NCBI GenBank assembly: GCA_009836025.1
Contig: VXWH01000133.1
Coordinates: 1 to 36,787 of the forward strand
Length of the DNA stretch: 36,787 nt
Direction: 5' to 3'
Source: Synechococcus sp. SB0668_bin_13
Lineage (GTDB): Bacteria; Cyanobacteriota; Cyanobacteriia; PCC-6307; Cyanobiaceae
Under the pieces are notes generated by a model. It searched no databases, was not told where the DNA came from, and worked only from the letters and a program-made list of their open reading frames with translations. Positions within the stretch are counted from its first letter, which is position 1, and every line of letters begins with the position of its first letter. This document shows, piece after piece, positions 1 to 11,558 of this stretch. Both the position numbers and the translations under genes were made by a program.

Positions 1-186
1 AGGGGGAGAGAGAACAACGCAGCGCCACCTCCTCCGCAGAACACTCCCTCACGCTGCGCTTCTCCCTGTTGTTCTGAGGCTGAGGCCTGGCCACACCAAG
101 GAGGTCCTGTGTTGGCCCTTGCTCGCTGCCGCCCGGGTGACGCAGCGTGACCGTGGCTGATGTTTCCTTTGGCCTGTGCCAGGCTA

Positions 187-2022
187 TCAGGCCGCCCCTG
201 GGGCGGAGCTATCATTGTCCACCACCTCGCCACTGAAAAAACTGGCCAGAGTTTTGGCCGTGGCATCCAGTGATGGGCCTGACGCGCCAGGGGGAGGAGC
301 CGGTTCCTGGCGCCTGTGGCTTTGCTTCAGGAGGCCGGGATCCGGTGCAGCAGGTTGAGGTCTGGGCTGAGGCTTGATCGGGGGCCGGGCCGGGACCGCC
401 GGACTTGGGGATTGAACCGCCCCTTGGGAAGGGGTTGGCGGTGTTGACGGAGAGACGGGGCGTTGGCTGCGGCCAGCCTGTTGATGGCGATCCCCTGTGA
501 GCACCAGACGGGCCGTCTCGCCAAGAGTTGCGGCGACCGCCTGCTCCAACAACGTGCGCCGGGCCTGAGCCATCTCCAGCCATGCCTGATTGATCTGCAC
601 CACCACCCGGGATCCATCCCAGGACGCCACCTTCCCGTTTTGCCGCAGCATGGCCTGGGTGGAGGGCAACTGCAACCGGGCCAGGATGGTCTGCCAGAGC
701 TTGTCCAGTTCTGCGGCTTTGCCTGCATCCTCTGCCGAAGGGGACACAGCAGGGAGCGTGACAACGGATGGCGATGCCTGTGCCGAGGCTTGTGGACGCT
801 GGGACGTCGACGTGGGCTGACGGGCTGGTGCTGGTGCCGGTTGGGCCGGTGCGGGCAAACTGTGTTGGCGTGGGCCAGCATGGTCCGTGGTGGATGATGG
901 CGGCTGGACCGGACCGGGAGCAGTTGTGGTCCTCGGTTCCGCCAGGAGACCGGCCAGCAGCACCTCCAGGGCGAGGCGGGGCTGGCTGCTGTGGCGGAGC
1001 TGGGCTTCGGCGCCTTTGAGGGCCCGCAACACACTGAGCAGCGGATCGCGGCCAAACTGCTGCGCCAGCCTGGCGGCTTTCTCCCAACTGGCGGCGCTGA
1101 CGGTGGTGAGCGCTTGGCGATCAGGGGCCAGAACCGCCACCAGGAGATCCCGCAGCAGCGCGGTCAATGCTTGCAGGATGGCGTTGGGTTCATATCCCCG
1201 GTCAAACAACTGGCGGGTCAGCGCCAGCAAGGGGAGGGGCTCCCCCTTTGCCAATGCCGTTCCCAGTTCCAGCGCCTCCTGCTCCGGCACGGCGCCCATG
1301 AGTTCCCAGACGGCGGTGGCCTCAATGGGGGGTGACAGCAGGCTGAGCTGGTCCAACAGGCTTTCCGCATCCCGGAGGCCGCCCTGGGCAAATTGAGCCA
1401 CCAGGTGCAGGGCATCCGGAGCGATGGCAATCTGCTCCTGCTGGCTGATCCAGCTCAGATGTCGCACCAGTTCCGCCAGAGGGATGCGGCAGAAGTCAAA
1501 GCGCTGACACCGGGAAACGATGGTGGGCAGAACCCGCTGGGGATCTGTTGTGGCCAGCACAAAAACCACCCGTGGCGGCGGCTCTTCCAGGGTTTTGAGG
1601 AGAGCGTTGAAGGCCGCGGTGGACAACATGTGACACTCGTCCACCACGTAGACCTTCCACCGCAGTTGCACAGGCGCAAAACGGGCCCGCTCAATCAGTT
1701 CTCGAATGTTGTCCACCCCTGTGTTGGAAGCGGCATCAATCTCGATCACATCCAGAGCATTGCCGGCGGTAATGGCGCCACAGGCCTCGCACTGACCACA
1801 TGGTTCCGCCGTGGGTTCCGGGCTGCTGGTGCAGTTCAGGGAACGGGCCAGAATGCGGGCGCTTGAGGTTTTGCCCGTTCCCCTGGGTCCGGTGAAGAGG
1901 TAGGCCGGAGCAATCCTCTGCAGCCGGATGGCATTGGTCAGGGTGCGCACAATCGGTGCCTGACCCACAAGCTGGTCAAACCGCTGGGGGCGGTAGCGGT
2001 GGTGTAACGGCTCATAGGCCAT
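187..2022 (-). CDS. dnaX: DNA polymerase III subunit gamma/tau
   Basis: 611-aa [24 protein letters not shown] start, GPRGTGKTS Walker A, CxxC zinc module (CTSS...CGQCEAC), [27 protein letters not shown]; Pro/Gln-rich C-terminal tail. Confidence 0.97.
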   Translation of the reverse strand: MAYEPLHHRYRPQRFDQLVGQAPIVRTLTNAIRLQRIAPAYLFTGPRGTGKTSSARILARSLNCTSSPEPTAEPCGQCEACGAITAGNALDVIEIDAASNTGVDNIRELIERARFAPVQLRWKVYVVDECHMLSTAAFNALLKTLEEPPPRVVFVLATTDPQRVLPTIVSRCQRFDFCRIPLAELVRHLSWISQQEQIAIAPDALHLVAQFAQGGLRDAESLLDQLSLLSPPIEATAVWELMGAVPEQEALELGTALAKGEPLPLLALTRQLFDRGYEPNAILQALTALLRDLLVAVLAPDRQALTTVSAASWEKAARLAQQFGRDPLLSVLRALKGAEAQLRHSSQPRLALEVLLAGLLAEPRTTTAPGPVQPPSSTTDHAGPRQHSLPAPAQPAPAPARQPTSTSQRPQASAQASPSVVTLPAVSPSAEDAGKAAELDKLWQTILARLQLPSTQAMLRQNGKVASWDGSRVVVQINQAWLEMAQARRTLLEQAVAATLGETARLVLTGDRHQQAGRSQRPVSPSTPPTPSQGAVQSPSPAVPARPPIKPQPRPQPAAPDPGLLKQSHRRQEPAPPPGASGPSLDATAKTLASFFSGEVVDNDSSAPGAA

Positions 2023-3421
2023 GGTCTGCGGCTGTTTCCTGTTCCTGGCGGCTTGGAATGTCGGGCTGGAGCGTCACCCTGTTTCCATAATGCTGGTGCT
2101 GATTGACCATCTCCGCAGTGATGGTGAAGGTTTTGACGTCATGCTTGGAGGGCAGGCTATACATCACGTCCAGCATCAGATCCTCCACCAGGCTGCGCAG
2201 TCCCCTTGCCCCTGTCTGTCGTCGCACGGACTCCCGGGCAATGGTTTCAATGGCGCGCTCTTCAAACACCAACTGCACGTTGTCCATGCTCAGTAGTGTT
2301 TGAAACTGCTTCACCAGGGCGTTGCGTGGTTCCGTCAAAATGGCCTGCAGAGACTGCTCATCCAGGGAGTCCAGCACTGTGACGACCGGCACGCGCCCGA
2401 TGAATTCCGGAATCAGTCCATACTGCACCAAGTCCTCCGGCTCCAGCTTTCTCAAAATGTTGGCTGTCGACGGCTGGCGGCTCCGATCCTCGTTCCGGTC
2501 ATGGACAAAGCCGATGGAGTTCCTGCCCAGACGGCGTTTCACCACGTCGTCCAGACCCACAAAAGCACCGCCGCAGATGAAGAGGATATGACTGGTGTCA
2601 ATGGCGATGGTCTCTTGCTGAGGGTGCTTGCGCCCACCTTCAGGTGGTACATTGGCGATGGTGCCCTCCAGAACCTTGAGCAAGGCCTGCTGCACGCCTT
2701 CACCGGACACGTCCCGTGTGATGGAGCGGCTTTCACTCTTGCGGGAGATCTTGTCGATCTCGTCGATGTAGATGATGCCCCGCTGGGCCGCCGCCAGATT
2801 CATGTCCGCCTTTTGCAAGAGGCGCAGCAGGATGTTTTCCACATCGTCCCCCACATAGCCCGCTTCCGTGAGGGTGGTGGCATCCGTAACGACGAACGGC
2901 ACATTGAGCACCTCTGCCAGGCAGCGCGCCAGCAGGGTCTTGCCGCTGCCCGTCGGCCCCACGAGAAGAATGTTGGACTTTTCCAGGTGGGTGCCGAGGG
3001 AATGCTTCTCATCGCTGCGCCCACCAGACCAGGCCAGGCGCTTGTAGTGGTTGTACACAGCCACGGCAAGGGCCTTCTTGGCTTCGTCCTGTCCAATGAC
3101 GTAGTCATCCAGGTGGGCCTTGATGTCCTGGGGCTTAGGCACACTCACCAGCGTGATGGGGGGCGGACCGCCACGGGAGGAGGTTCCTGACGATGGCCCC
3201 AGTGCCGGCTTCAAGTTTCCACGGCCGTCACCCGCAAGCCCGGAGAATTCCTCTTCCAGGAGGTCGTTGCAGATATCGATGCACTCGTCACAGATGTAGA
3301 CCCCAGGTCCGGCAATCAGTCGCTGGACCTTCTCCTGGGGCTTTCTACAAAAGGAGCACCGAAGCTGGGGGGCATCAGGTTTCGCTATCGCAATGCTCCG
3401 GGCCAGGTTGTCGCCCACCAT
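2012..3421 (-). CDS. clpX: ATP-dependent Clp protease ATP-binding subunit ClpX
   Basis: 469-aa ORF with N-terminal zinc finger (CSFCRKPQ...CDECIDIC), [28 protein letters not shown]-like region and [16 protein letters not shown]. Overlaps the dnaX start by 11 bp. Confidence 0.98.
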   Translation of the reverse strand: MVGDNLARSIAIAKPDAPQLRCSFCRKPQEKVQRLIAGPGVYICDECIDICNDLLEEEFSGLAGDGRGNLKPALGPSSGTSSRGGPPPITLVSVPKPQDIKAHLDDYVIGQDEAKKALAVAVYNHYKRLAWSGGRSDEKHSLGTHLEKSNILLVGPTGSGKTLLARCLAEVLNVPFVVTDATTLTEAGYVGDDVENILLRLLQKADMNLAAAQRGIIYIDEIDKISRKSESRSITRDVSGEGVQQALLKVLEGTIANVPPEGGRKHPQQETIAIDTSHILFICGGAFVGLDDVVKRRLGRNSIGFVHDRNEDRSRQPSTANILRKLEPEDLVQYGLIPEFIGRVPVVTVLDSLDEQSLQAILTEPRNALVKQFQTLLSMDNVQLVFEERAIETIARESVRRQTGARGLRSLVEDLMLDVMYSLPSKHDVKTFTITAEMVNQHQHYGNRVTLQPDIPSRQEQETAADHGL

Positions 3422-3522
3422 TATCCACCCCCCGAGTTGATTGTGGAAGTGGTCGGCGCCCCATCAATTCGCCCGTCGCTACGCCTGCGTTGAATCCGTT
3501 GAATCATGGTCCAGGTCCAACG

Positions 3523-4974
3523 TCAGATCTGCTCATGGATGGATTCTGTCGGCTCGCTCGTCAGAGCGGGGCTGCTTTGCGCTTCTTCCCCATTCTCCGC
3601 CATGGCCGTGCGCACCTTGAAGCTGTTGTGCTCCTCCAGCCAGGCCAGAGCCTTCTCCCGCAGCAGGCCCGTCTTCACAAAGATGCGCAGTTTTGTGGGG
3701 TCCAGCTTGCTGGCCCGCCTGGCTTTGAGTCGCTTGCGCAGGGCCTGAATCTGGTCCTCCAACTCAGTCTCTGCAACCGTTAGCTGCTCTGCCCTGGCCA
3801 CGGTCTCAAGAGCAAGGTTGCGTTGGAGACGCCGTCGCGCCTCTTCCAGTTTGACCGGCTCAAGCTGCTCCAGAAGCTTGTCGCTGAGCCTGAAATCCGG
3901 ATTGACCCCCCGCGCCCTGAGTTTATCCTTGAAGTCCTCCATCACCACCTCCATCTCCTTTTCCACCATGGACTGGGGCAACTCCACCTCCATCTCTTCA
4001 CAGAGCATGTCGAGCAGGGCATCCTGACGATTCTCCTTGTTGTTTTCCTGCACCTGGCGGTCAATCTCCCGGCCCAAGGCCTCTTTCAACTCGGCCATGG
4101 TGGAAAAGCGGCTCACCTTCTGTGCAAAGGCATCGTCCAGCTCCGGCAACCGACGCGCCTTCAGCCCGCACAGGGTGATGGATACACGGTTTGTCTCGTC
4201 GTCCTGACCCAGGTCTTGCCGGGCGGGGCCGTTGTTTTCAGTCTCGCTGCCACCCTCGTTGGCGTCGTCCCCATTGGTTTCGCTGGGGAGCGTCCTGGTC
4301 TCCCCCACCGTCATGCCAACGATCAAGGATACAACCCTGGACATGGTCTCGTCCTCCTCGTCTAGCTCCACCTCCATTTCCCGTTCCCTGGGTCCAGGGG
4401 ATTCTTCCTCGTCCAGTCCATCAGGCGGCGGCAGCACCAGCTTGATCACCGCCACATCCCCCATTTCCGCCGTGGTTCTCTCCAGAGGCACCGTGGTGCT
4501 GGCAGAGCGGCGCCGTTGCTCAAGCTCGTCTGCAAGCATGCCCTCGCTGGAGGTTTCCTCCACCTCCACTTCCAGATCGCGATAGGCCTTCAGCGTGGCG
4601 CTGGGTCGCACATCGGCTTCCATGTTCAACGTGAGGCTCTCGCCGGGGTTGAACTGTTGAGCCAAGGCGTCAAACGAATCCTGAAGCTGCAGCTTCCCCA
4701 GCAAGGCCAGGTCTTCATCGTTCAGCACGTCCTGGGCTGTGTCCTCCAGGAGTTGCTCCAGGGCGGTGATCCACACCTGCCGGGCGCCCAGTTGCTGGAG
4801 CACGGCGGTCTGGGGAACCCGGCCCGGTCGGAAGCCGGGCAGCCGCACCGTGCGGCATAGCTTGCGCATGGCTTTGTCGTAACTGCGCTGACAACGCTCA
4901 GCAGGGACAACCACCTCCAGGGCCAGCCGGCTCTGGGGGCGCGGAGACGTCTTGACCTGAAGGTCAGAGGCCAT
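3523..4974 (-). CDS. tig: Trigger factor (peptidyl-prolyl isomerase / ribosome-associated chaperone)
   Basis: ORF 3523..5103; probable start at the in-frame ATG at 4974 (MASDLQVKTSPRPQSRLALEVVVPAERCQRSYDKAMRKLCRTVRLPGFRPGRVP). Signature GFRxGxxP is present, as is RLPELDDAFAQKVS. Confidence 0.95.
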   Translation of the reverse strand: MASDLQVKTSPRPQSRLALEVVVPAERCQRSYDKAMRKLCRTVRLPGFRPGRVPQTAVLQQLGARQVWITALEQLLEDTAQDVLNDEDLALLGKLQLQDSFDALAQQFNPGESLTLNMEADVRPSATLKAYRDLEVEVEETSSEGMLADELEQRRRSASTTVPLERTTAEMGDVAVIKLVLPPPDGLDEEESPGPREREMEVELDEEDETMSRVVSLIVGMTVGETRTLPSETNGDDANEGGSETENNGPARQDLGQDDETNRVSITLCGLKARRLPELDDAFAQKVSRFSTMAELKEALGREIDRQVQENNKENRQDALLDMLCEEMEVELPQSMVEKEMEVVMEDFKDKLRARGVNPDFRLSDKLLEQLEPVKLEEARRRLQRNLALETVARAEQLTVAETELEDQIQALRKRLKARRASKLDPTKLRIFVKTGLLREKALAWLEEHNSFKVRTAMAENGEEAQSSPALTSEPTESIHEQI

Positions 4975-5109
4975 GGCGGGGAAAGCACAACAACGAAGAT
5001 GCCCGATCCTAGACAACCGCGCCATGGGTGAGGCCCGGCAGGGGCTTAGGCTGGCTTCAGAACAACCGCATATCCCCCTGATTGGGCCCATCTGCTGCCC
5101 CACGCCCTG

Positions 5110-6210
5110 ATGACCACCGCAAGCCCTGCCCCTGACGCCTTGAGCGCCTGCCCTCCCACTGTTGCCGTGCTGGGCGCCACCGGTGCCGTGGGTCGTGAAC
5201 TGATCATGCTGCTGGAGCAGCGGGATTTTCCCTTGGACAGCCTGAGACTCCTGGCTTCACCCCGCTCTGCCGGCGCCCCGTTCACCTTTCGGGGCAAGAG
5301 CCTGACGGTGGAGGCGGTGTCCGAGGAGGCGCTGGCCGGGGTTGATCTGGTGCTGGCCTCCGCGGGTGGATCCGTCTCCCGCCAGTGGGCTCCGGTCATG
5401 GGGACCCATGGGGCGCTGCTGATCGACAACTCCAGCGCTTTTCGTCTGGATCCCCAGGTGCCGCTGGTGGTGCCGGAGGTGAACCTGGTGACGGCCAGCC
5501 GGCACCTGGGCATTGTTGCCAACCCCAACTGCACCACCATTCTGCTGCTGCTGGCCCTGGCTCCGCTGCGCCGCCTGGCCCCCCTGCGCCGTGTGGTGGT
5601 CTCCACCTACCAGTCCGCCAGTGGCGCTGGCGCCCAGGCCATGGCGGAGCTGGAGGCCACCAGCCGGGATGTGCTTCAGGGCCGACAACCCCAGAGCCAT
5701 GTGTTGCCCTATTCCCTGGCTTTCAATCTCTTCCTGCACAATTCCCCTCTGGCCGGGAACGGGTACTGCGAAGAGGAACTCAAAATGCTCCGGGAAAGCC
5801 GCAAGATCCTGGCGCAGCCGGACCTGCGCCTCAGCGCCACCTGTGTAAGGGTGCCGGTTCTGCGGGCCCATGCGGAAGCGGTCAACGTTGAATTCGACGC
5901 TCCCGTCCCGTTGGATGCCGCCCGGCAGGTTCTGGCGGAGGCCCCTGGTGTGACGATGATTGACGACTGGGCCAACAATCGCTTCCCCATGCCCAGTGAC
6001 GTGACCGGGAAGGATACGGTGGCCGTGGGTCGCGTCCGCCAGGACTTGAGCAACCCCAATGGCCTGGAACTCTGGCTCTGTGGGGATCAGATCCGCAAAG
6101 GCGCGGCCCTCAATGCGGTGCAAATTGCCGAAGCCATGGTGCGTCACGGCTGGCTAAGGTCCCCGTCTCCCCGGCAACGCACCCAAGACGCCCCCGTGCT
6201 GCAACCATGA
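5110..6210 (+). CDS. asd: Aspartate-semialdehyde dehydrogenase
   Basis: 366-aa [37 protein letters not shown] active-site motif, [10 protein letters not shown]. Confidence 0.97.
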   Translation: MTTASPAPDALSACPPTVAVLGATGAVGRELIMLLEQRDFPLDSLRLLASPRSAGAPFTFRGKSLTVEAVSEEALAGVDLVLASAGGSVSRQWAPVMGTHGALLIDNSSAFRLDPQVPLVVPEVNLVTASRHLGIVANPNCTTILLLLALAPLRRLAPLRRVVVSTYQSASGAGAQAMAELEATSRDVLQGRQPQSHVLPYSLAFNLFLHNSPLAGNGYCEEELKMLRESRKILAQPDLRLSATCVRVPVLRAHAEAVNVEFDAPVPLDAARQVLAEAPGVTMIDDWANNRFPMPSDVTGKDTVAVGRVRQDLSNPNGLELWLCGDQIRKGAALNAVQIAEAMVRHGWLRSPSPRQRTQDAPVLQP

Positions 6211-7142
6211 CCAGCCCCTCTGCATCCACACCCCTGTTTGGCCGCATCGTTACGGCCATGGTGACCCCCTTTGGTGCGGATGGCGCCCTGGATCTGGCCA
6301 CTGCCGCCCGGCTGGCGGACCATCTGGTCAATACGGGCAGTGACGGGGTGCTGGTCTGTGGCACCACAGGAGAGTCCCCCACGCTCAGTTGGCAGGAACA
6401 GGACGAACTCCTGCGGGAAGTGAAGGCCGCCGTGGGGGCACGAGCCATGGTTCTGGCCGGGACGGGGAGCAACTGCACGGAGGAGGCTGTGGCCGCCAGC
6501 CGCCGGGCGTTGGCCCTGGGGGCCGATGGCGCCCTGTTGGTGGTGCCGTATTACAACAAGCCTCCTCAAGCCGGTCTGGAGGCCCATTTTCGCGCCATCG
6601 CAGATTCGGTCCCCGATTTGCCGCTGATGCTCTACAATATCCCCAGTCGTACAGGCTGCACTCTCCTTCCGGAGACTGTGGGCCGTCTGCTGAACTGCAG
6701 CAACGTGCGGGCCTTCAAAGCTGCCAGCGGCACGGTGGAGGAGGTTACAAATTTGCGGGCTGCCTGTGGATCTTCCCTGGCGATTTACAGCGGTGACGAC
6801 ACCCTCACCCTGCCCATGCTCAGCCTTGGGGCTGTCGGTGTGGTGAGTGTGGTGAGCCATCTGGAAGGTCTGCGCCTCCGGGCCATGATCCAGAACCACC
6901 TCACGGGACAGGCAGCCGCGGCCCTCGCCCAACATGACCAGCTTCTGCCTCTGATGCGTGCATTGTTTGTTCAGCCCAATCCCATACCCGTCAAAGCGGC
7001 GTTGGAACAACGGGGATGGTCCGTCGGCGCCCCACGGCTCCCCCTTCTTGCCGCAGACGCAAGCCTCAAAGCCCATCTGCATGACCTGATGCAGAGCCTG
7101 GAAGCCGACTCAACTGCGGCTGGACAGACTCTTTCCCCATAG
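6207..7142 (+). CDS. dapA: 4-hydroxy-tetrahydrodipicolinate synthase
   Basis: 311-aa [52 protein letters not shown] overlap with asd. Confidence 0.97.
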   Translation: MTSPSASTPLFGRIVTAMVTPFGADGALDLATAARLADHLVNTGSDGVLVCGTTGESPTLSWQEQDELLREVKAAVGARAMVLAGTGSNCTEEAVAASRRALALGADGALLVVPYYNKPPQAGLEAHFRAIADSVPDLPLMLYNIPSRTGCTLLPETVGRLLNCSNVRAFKAASGTVEEVTNLRAACGSSLAIYSGDDTLTLPMLSLGAVGVVSVVSHLEGLRLRAMIQNHLTGQAAAALAQHDQLLPLMRALFVQPNPIPVKAALEQRGWSVGAPRLPLLAADASLKAHLHDLMQSLEADSTAAGQTLSP

Positions 7143-7150
7143 CTTCGCCC

Positions 7151-9190
7151 ATGACTCAAACCCCGAACGGCTCGGTTGAGCCTCTGCGCATCATTCCCCT
7201 TGGCGGCCTCCATGAGATTGGAAAAAACACCTGTGTTTTTGAATACGGGAACGAGTTGATGCTCGTGGATGCCGGCCTCTCCTTCCCCAGCGACGACATG
7301 CATGGGGTCAACGTGGTCATGCCCGATACCACCTATCTGCGGGAAAATGAACCGCGCATCCGGGGCATGATTGTCACCCACGGCCATGAGGACCACATTG
7401 GCGGCATCGCGCACCACCTGAAGCAGTTTACCATTCCCATCATCTACGGCCCCCGCCTGGCCCTGTCTCTCCTGGACGACAAGATGAAGGAGGCGGGGGT
7501 GAGTGATCGCACCAGAACCAAGACAGTCCGGCCCCGGGAAGTGGTCAAGGTGGGCAAACACTTCAGCGTTGAGTTCATTCGCAATACCCATTCCATCGCT
7601 GACAGTTTCTCCCTGGCCATCACCACGCCGGTGGGCGTCATTGTTTTCACGGGGGACTTCAAGTTTGACCACACCCCCGTGGACGGGGAGCGGTTTGATC
7701 TGCATCGCCTGGCCCAGTACGGGGAAGACGGGGTTCTTTGTCTGTTCAGCGACTCCACCAATGCGGAGTTGCCTGGCTTTACGCCACCGGAGCGCGCAGT
7801 ATTCCCCAACCTGGATCGCCACATTGCCCAGGCGGAAGGTCGTGTCCTGGTGACCACCTTTGCCAGTTCGGTTCACCGGGTCAGCATGATCCTGGAGCTG
7901 GCCCTCAAGCATGGCCGTCGTGTCGGGCTTCTGGGACGCTCCATGCTCAACGTGATTGCCAAGGCTCGGGAGTTGGGCTACATCCGTTGTCCCGATCACC
8001 TCTTCCTCACCATGAAGCAGTTGCGGGATCTGCCGGATCGGGAGTTGCTGTTGCTCATGACCGGCAGCCAGGGAGAACACCTGGCCGCCTTGAGTCGAAT
8101 TGCCCGAGCCGAACATCCCCACGTACAGCTCAAGACCACGGACACGGTCATCTTTTCCGCCAGCCCCATCCCCGGCAACACCATTGCCGTGGTCAACGTC
8201 ATCGACCAGCTCATGATGCAGGGGGCCACGGTGATCTACGGCAAGGACAAGGGCATCCATGTGTCCGGCCATGGTTCCCAGGAAGACGAGAAGTTGATGC
8301 TTGCCCTCACGCGCCCCAGGTTTTTTGTCCCGGTCCATGGGGAACATCGCATGTTGGTGCAGCACTGCAAGACCGCCCAGTCCATGGGGATGCCACCGGA
8401 GTCCATGTTGGTGATTGACAACGGCGACGTGGTGGAGTTGACGCCGGAATCCATTCGCCGGGGTGAACCGGTGAAGGCCGGCATCGAGCTTCTGGATAGC
8501 ACCCGCAAGGGGGTGATCAACACCCAGGTGCTGAAGGAGCGTCAGCAGTTGGCGGAGGATGGGGTTCTGGTTGCCCATGTGAGCATCAGCGGCGCGGGCC
8601 ACATGGGAGCGCCGGCGCGGGTAACCCTGCGGGGCGTGGCCACTTCACTTGCGCCGCAGCACTTTGCCAACTGGACCGATAACGAGGTGCAATGGGTGCT
8701 GGACAACCGCTGGCAACAACTCTGCCGCGGTGGTGATGATCTTCAGGATGTGGATTGGGTTGGTCTGCAGCGGGAAGTGGAGTTGGGCCTGCAGCGGCGG
8801 TTGCGGCGAGAGTTGGAAGTTGAGCCTTTGATCATCGTGGTGGTGCAACCGACGCCCAAGGGATCTACAGCCATCTACAAAGTCCCCGCCACCGAGGAAA
8901 AGGGCACCCCAGGGCGCCCTGGTCGTGGCGGAGCTCGCCCCAACGGCGTTCGTCCACTGCAACGGAACGGCAGTGCCAATGGTCAAAGCAAAAACCCGGC
9001 CCTCATGGATCGCCGTCACTTGAGCGCCAACGGTGCCAACGGCGCCACATTGTCTCAATCCACTTCACCACCTGTTTCACCATCTGCTGTGGCCAGCCCT
9101 GAGCCCGAGGTCAATACCGATGGGGTAGGGGCAACGTCAGCAGAGACAGTGCGTAAGCGCCGCAGCCGTAGTCGCGCCAGCACAGCCTGA
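7151..9190 (+). CDS. rnj: Ribonuclease J (metallo-beta-lactamase / beta-CASP family)
   Basis: 679-aa ORF: IPLGGLHEIGKN, THGHEDHIGG metal-binding motif, FTGDFKFDHTPV, LLMTGSQGE, HVSGHGSQED; low-complexity basic C-terminus (RKRRSRSRAS). Confidence 0.96.
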   Translation: MTQTPNGSVEPLRIIPLGGLHEIGKNTCVFEYGNELMLVDAGLSFPSDDMHGVNVVMPDTTYLRENEPRIRGMIVTHGHEDHIGGIAHHLKQFTIPIIYGPRLALSLLDDKMKEAGVSDRTRTKTVRPREVVKVGKHFSVEFIRNTHSIADSFSLAITTPVGVIVFTGDFKFDHTPVDGERFDLHRLAQYGEDGVLCLFSDSTNAELPGFTPPERAVFPNLDRHIAQAEGRVLVTTFASSVHRVSMILELALKHGRRVGLLGRSMLNVIAKARELGYIRCPDHLFLTMKQLRDLPDRELLLLMTGSQGEHLAALSRIARAEHPHVQLKTTDTVIFSASPIPGNTIAVVNVIDQLMMQGATVIYGKDKGIHVSGHGSQEDEKLMLALTRPRFFVPVHGEHRMLVQHCKTAQSMGMPPESMLVIDNGDVVELTPESIRRGEPVKAGIELLDSTRKGVINTQVLKERQQLAEDGVLVAHVSISGAGHMGAPARVTLRGVATSLAPQHFANWTDNEVQWVLDNRWQQLCRGGDDLQDVDWVGLQREVELGLQRRLRRELEVEPLIIVVVQPTPKGSTAIYKVPATEEKGTPGRPGRGGARPNGVRPLQRNGSANGQSKNPALMDRRHLSANGANGATLSQSTSPPVSPSAVASPEPEVNTDGVGATSAETVRKRRSRSRASTA

Positions 9191-9238
9191 TGGTTGCCAC
9201 TGTCCGTCGGATGAAACGCCCAGCAACTCGCCAGCGGC

Positions 9239-10048
9239 TTGGACTGCTTTGATGCCAACCGGGGCAAGGATGCTTGCCCCCAGCTCGGATCTGGGAACCG
9301 CCCCGCCATTCTTGCCCTGGATCTTGACGGGGTCCTTATGGACGGCATGGAAGAATACTGGAGGAGCAGCCTCCACGTGGTCCGGAGCTTTGGCGCCCCA
9401 CGGATTGGCTCCAATGGGGAGATTCCCCCGGCGTTCCGGCACATTCGTCCCTGGGTGCATACCGGTTGGGAGATGGTGGTGGTGGTCTGGGCCTTGGCCC
9501 ATGGTGCCGCCGAGGAAGCGTTTCTCCAGAATTATCCGGGGGCACTGCGGCAGTGGCAGGCGCACTTGGGGCAATCCTCGGCGGTGCTGCAGAGTGCCTT
9601 GGAGCGGCACCGCAGTGATTGCCTGTTGCAGGATCGCCAGGGGTGGCTGGCCCAGCACCGCCTCTATCCCGGCGTGGCGGAGCGGTTGCGCCGCTGTGGC
9701 GCCGAGGAGGGGGTGGATTGGGTGGTGGTCACCACAAAGGGACAGGAATTTGCTGCCGCCTTGCTGGAGCAGGACGGTCTCCAGCCCACCGCTGTCTACG
9801 GCCGGGAGCATGGCCCCAAGAGCCGCGTATTACGGCGCCTGCTGGAGCAGCGGCAACCCGTCTGGTTTGTGGAGGATCGACTCCCCACCCTTGAAACAGT
9901 GATGGCGGATCCCCATCTCAGGGGGATTGGTTGTTACTTGGCAGCCTGGGGCTACTTGCGTCATGCTGACCGGCAGCAGCTTCGCCCGCCTGCCCATTGG
10001 CTGGGTCACGCCACCTTTTGCGCTCCGTTCCCTGCCTGGCCCACCTGA
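9239..10048 (+). CDS. HAD-superfamily hydrolase/phosphatase
   Basis: AILALDLDGVLMDG (motif I DxDGVLxD), VVVTTKGQEF, GPKSRVLRRLLEQ, WFVEDRLPTLE. Start codon uncertain. Confidence 0.8.
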   Translation: MDCFDANRGKDACPQLGSGNRPAILALDLDGVLMDGMEEYWRSSLHVVRSFGAPRIGSNGEIPPAFRHIRPWVHTGWEMVVVVWALAHGAAEEAFLQNYPGALRQWQAHLGQSSAVLQSALERHRSDCLLQDRQGWLAQHRLYPGVAERLRRCGAEEGVDWVVVTTKGQEFAAALLEQDGLQPTAVYGREHGPKSRVLRRLLEQRQPVWFVEDRLPTLETVMADPHLRGIGCYLAAWGYLRHADRQQLRPPAHWLGHATFCAPFPAWPT

Positions 10049-10144
10049 GGCTGGGCTATTATGGTTCAAACGTACTTCCTCTCCCAGGTGTGGCAACCCT
10101 GGCAAACGTGGGAATACATCCTCACAAGACCCATCCCTTTCACC

Positions 10145-11302
10145 ATGGCTGTTCACTCCAACTCCTCTGCTGATGCCCATTCCCGCGATAAGGCCCTTGG
10201 GCTGGTGTTGAACCAGATTGAGCGCAACTTTGGCAAAGGATCCATCATGCGCCTGGGGGATGCCTCCCGGATGCGGGTGGAGACCTTCTCCACCGGCGCC
10301 TTGCCTCTGGATCTGGCCTTGGGAGGGGGCTATCCCAAAGGCCGTGTGGTGGAAATCTATGGTCCGGAGAGCTCTGGTAAAACCACGCTGACCCTCCACG
10401 CCATTGCCCAGGTCCAGAGGGAGGGAGGTGTGGCCGCCTTTGTGGATGCTGAGCACGCTCTGGATCCCGGCTATGCCGCCGCCCTGGGGGTAGACGTGGA
10501 AAACCTGCTGATTTCCCAGCCGGATACAGGGGAAATGGCCCTGGAGATCGTGGATCAACTGGTGCGCTCCGGCGCCGTGGCCTTGATCGTAGTGGACTCC
10601 GTGGCGGCCCTCACGCCCCGGTCAGAGATTGAGGGAGAGATGGGGGATGTGTCGGTGGGCAGCCAGGCGCGGCTCATGAGCCAGGCCATGCGCAAGATCA
10701 CGGGCAACATTGGCAAGTCCGGCTGTACGGTCATTTTCCTGAACCAATTGCGTCTGAAAATTGGCGTACTCTACGGTAACCCCGAGACCACGACCGGGGG
10801 AAATGCGCTCAAATTCTATGCCTCAGTGCGCCTGGACATCCGCCGCATCCAAACCCTGAAACGGTCCGGCAAGGAATACGGCATCCGCGCCAAGGTGAAA
10901 GTGGCCAAGAACAAGGTGGCTCCACCTTTTCGCATTGCTGAATTCGATATTGAATTCGGTCGCGGCATCAATGCTGTGGGCTGCTTGCTGGATCTGGCTG
11001 AGGAGACAGGTGTGGTAGTGCGTAAAGGAGGCTGGTATAGCTACGGAGGGGACAATCTGGGCCAGGGACGCGACAACACCATCCGCTGTCTGGAGCAGGA
11101 CGAGACGCTCCGGCAGACCATTGACAACCTCGTGCGCCAAAAGCTGAGCGAGGGCTCGGCAGTCATGGCCAATTCTGTGCGCCCCATCGCTGCCGGCGCC
11201 ACCAAATCTCCAGGGGAGGACGCCGTTCCCCTGCCAGCGCAATCTGCAACGGGTGATGCTCAAGCCATATCGGCAACCACCACCCGCACACCGTCCAGCT
11301 AG
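10145..11302 (+). CDS. recA: Recombinase A
   Basis: ORF 10061..11302; likely start at ATG 10145 ([39 protein letters not shown]). [13 protein letters not shown] Walker [31 protein letters not shown]. Confidence 0.98.
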   Translation: MAVHSNSSADAHSRDKALGLVLNQIERNFGKGSIMRLGDASRMRVETFSTGALPLDLALGGGYPKGRVVEIYGPESSGKTTLTLHAIAQVQREGGVAAFVDAEHALDPGYAAALGVDVENLLISQPDTGEMALEIVDQLVRSGAVALIVVDSVAALTPRSEIEGEMGDVSVGSQARLMSQAMRKITGNIGKSGCTVIFLNQLRLKIGVLYGNPETTTGGNALKFYASVRLDIRRIQTLKRSGKEYGIRAKVKVAKNKVAPPFRIAEFDIEFGRGINAVGCLLDLAEETGVVVRKGGWYSYGGDNLGQGRDNTIRCLEQDETLRQTIDNLVRQKLSEGSAVMANSVRPIAAGATKSPGEDAVPLPAQSATGDAQAISATTTRTPSS

Positions 11303-11383
11303 TAGGCTCAGGCCCCATAAACCGAGTGCGATGTGACGGGGAAGGTCCTCCTGTGGGGCTTCAGTTGAGCGAGGGGCGAGCGC

Positions 11384-11553
11384 TTGACAGGCGCTGACGT
11401 GCTGCTGACGGATCAAGGCAGCGCACCCTGCATCCCAGCCAGGCGGAAGCGCAACAAGAGAGCGTACAAAATGCGCCATCAAGCGAGAACCTGTTCGCCG
11501 AGCGCAAGGACTGGCGCCGCAGTGCAACACGCTACGACCGCCATGCATCCATG
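11384..11553 (+). pseudogene. IS5-type transposase C-terminal remnant (frameshifted)
   Basis: Frame 1 reads GSAPCIPARRKRNKRAYK; a second frame continues with ENLFAERKDWRRSATRYDRHA. This resembles the IS5-family C-terminus (xPxIPxRxNRK ... EnxFxxLKdWRRiATRYDR). No intact ORF. Confidence 0.65.
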
Positions 11554-11558
11554 GTTCA

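Noticed and set aside
6971-8602. 543-aa minus-strand ORF
   Set aside because: Entirely opposite rnj and the end of dapA; His/Gly/Gln-rich with no recognisable domain.
10049-10144. SOS/LexA box upstream of recA
   Set aside because: No convincing palindrome of a known LexA type found in this stretch by eye.
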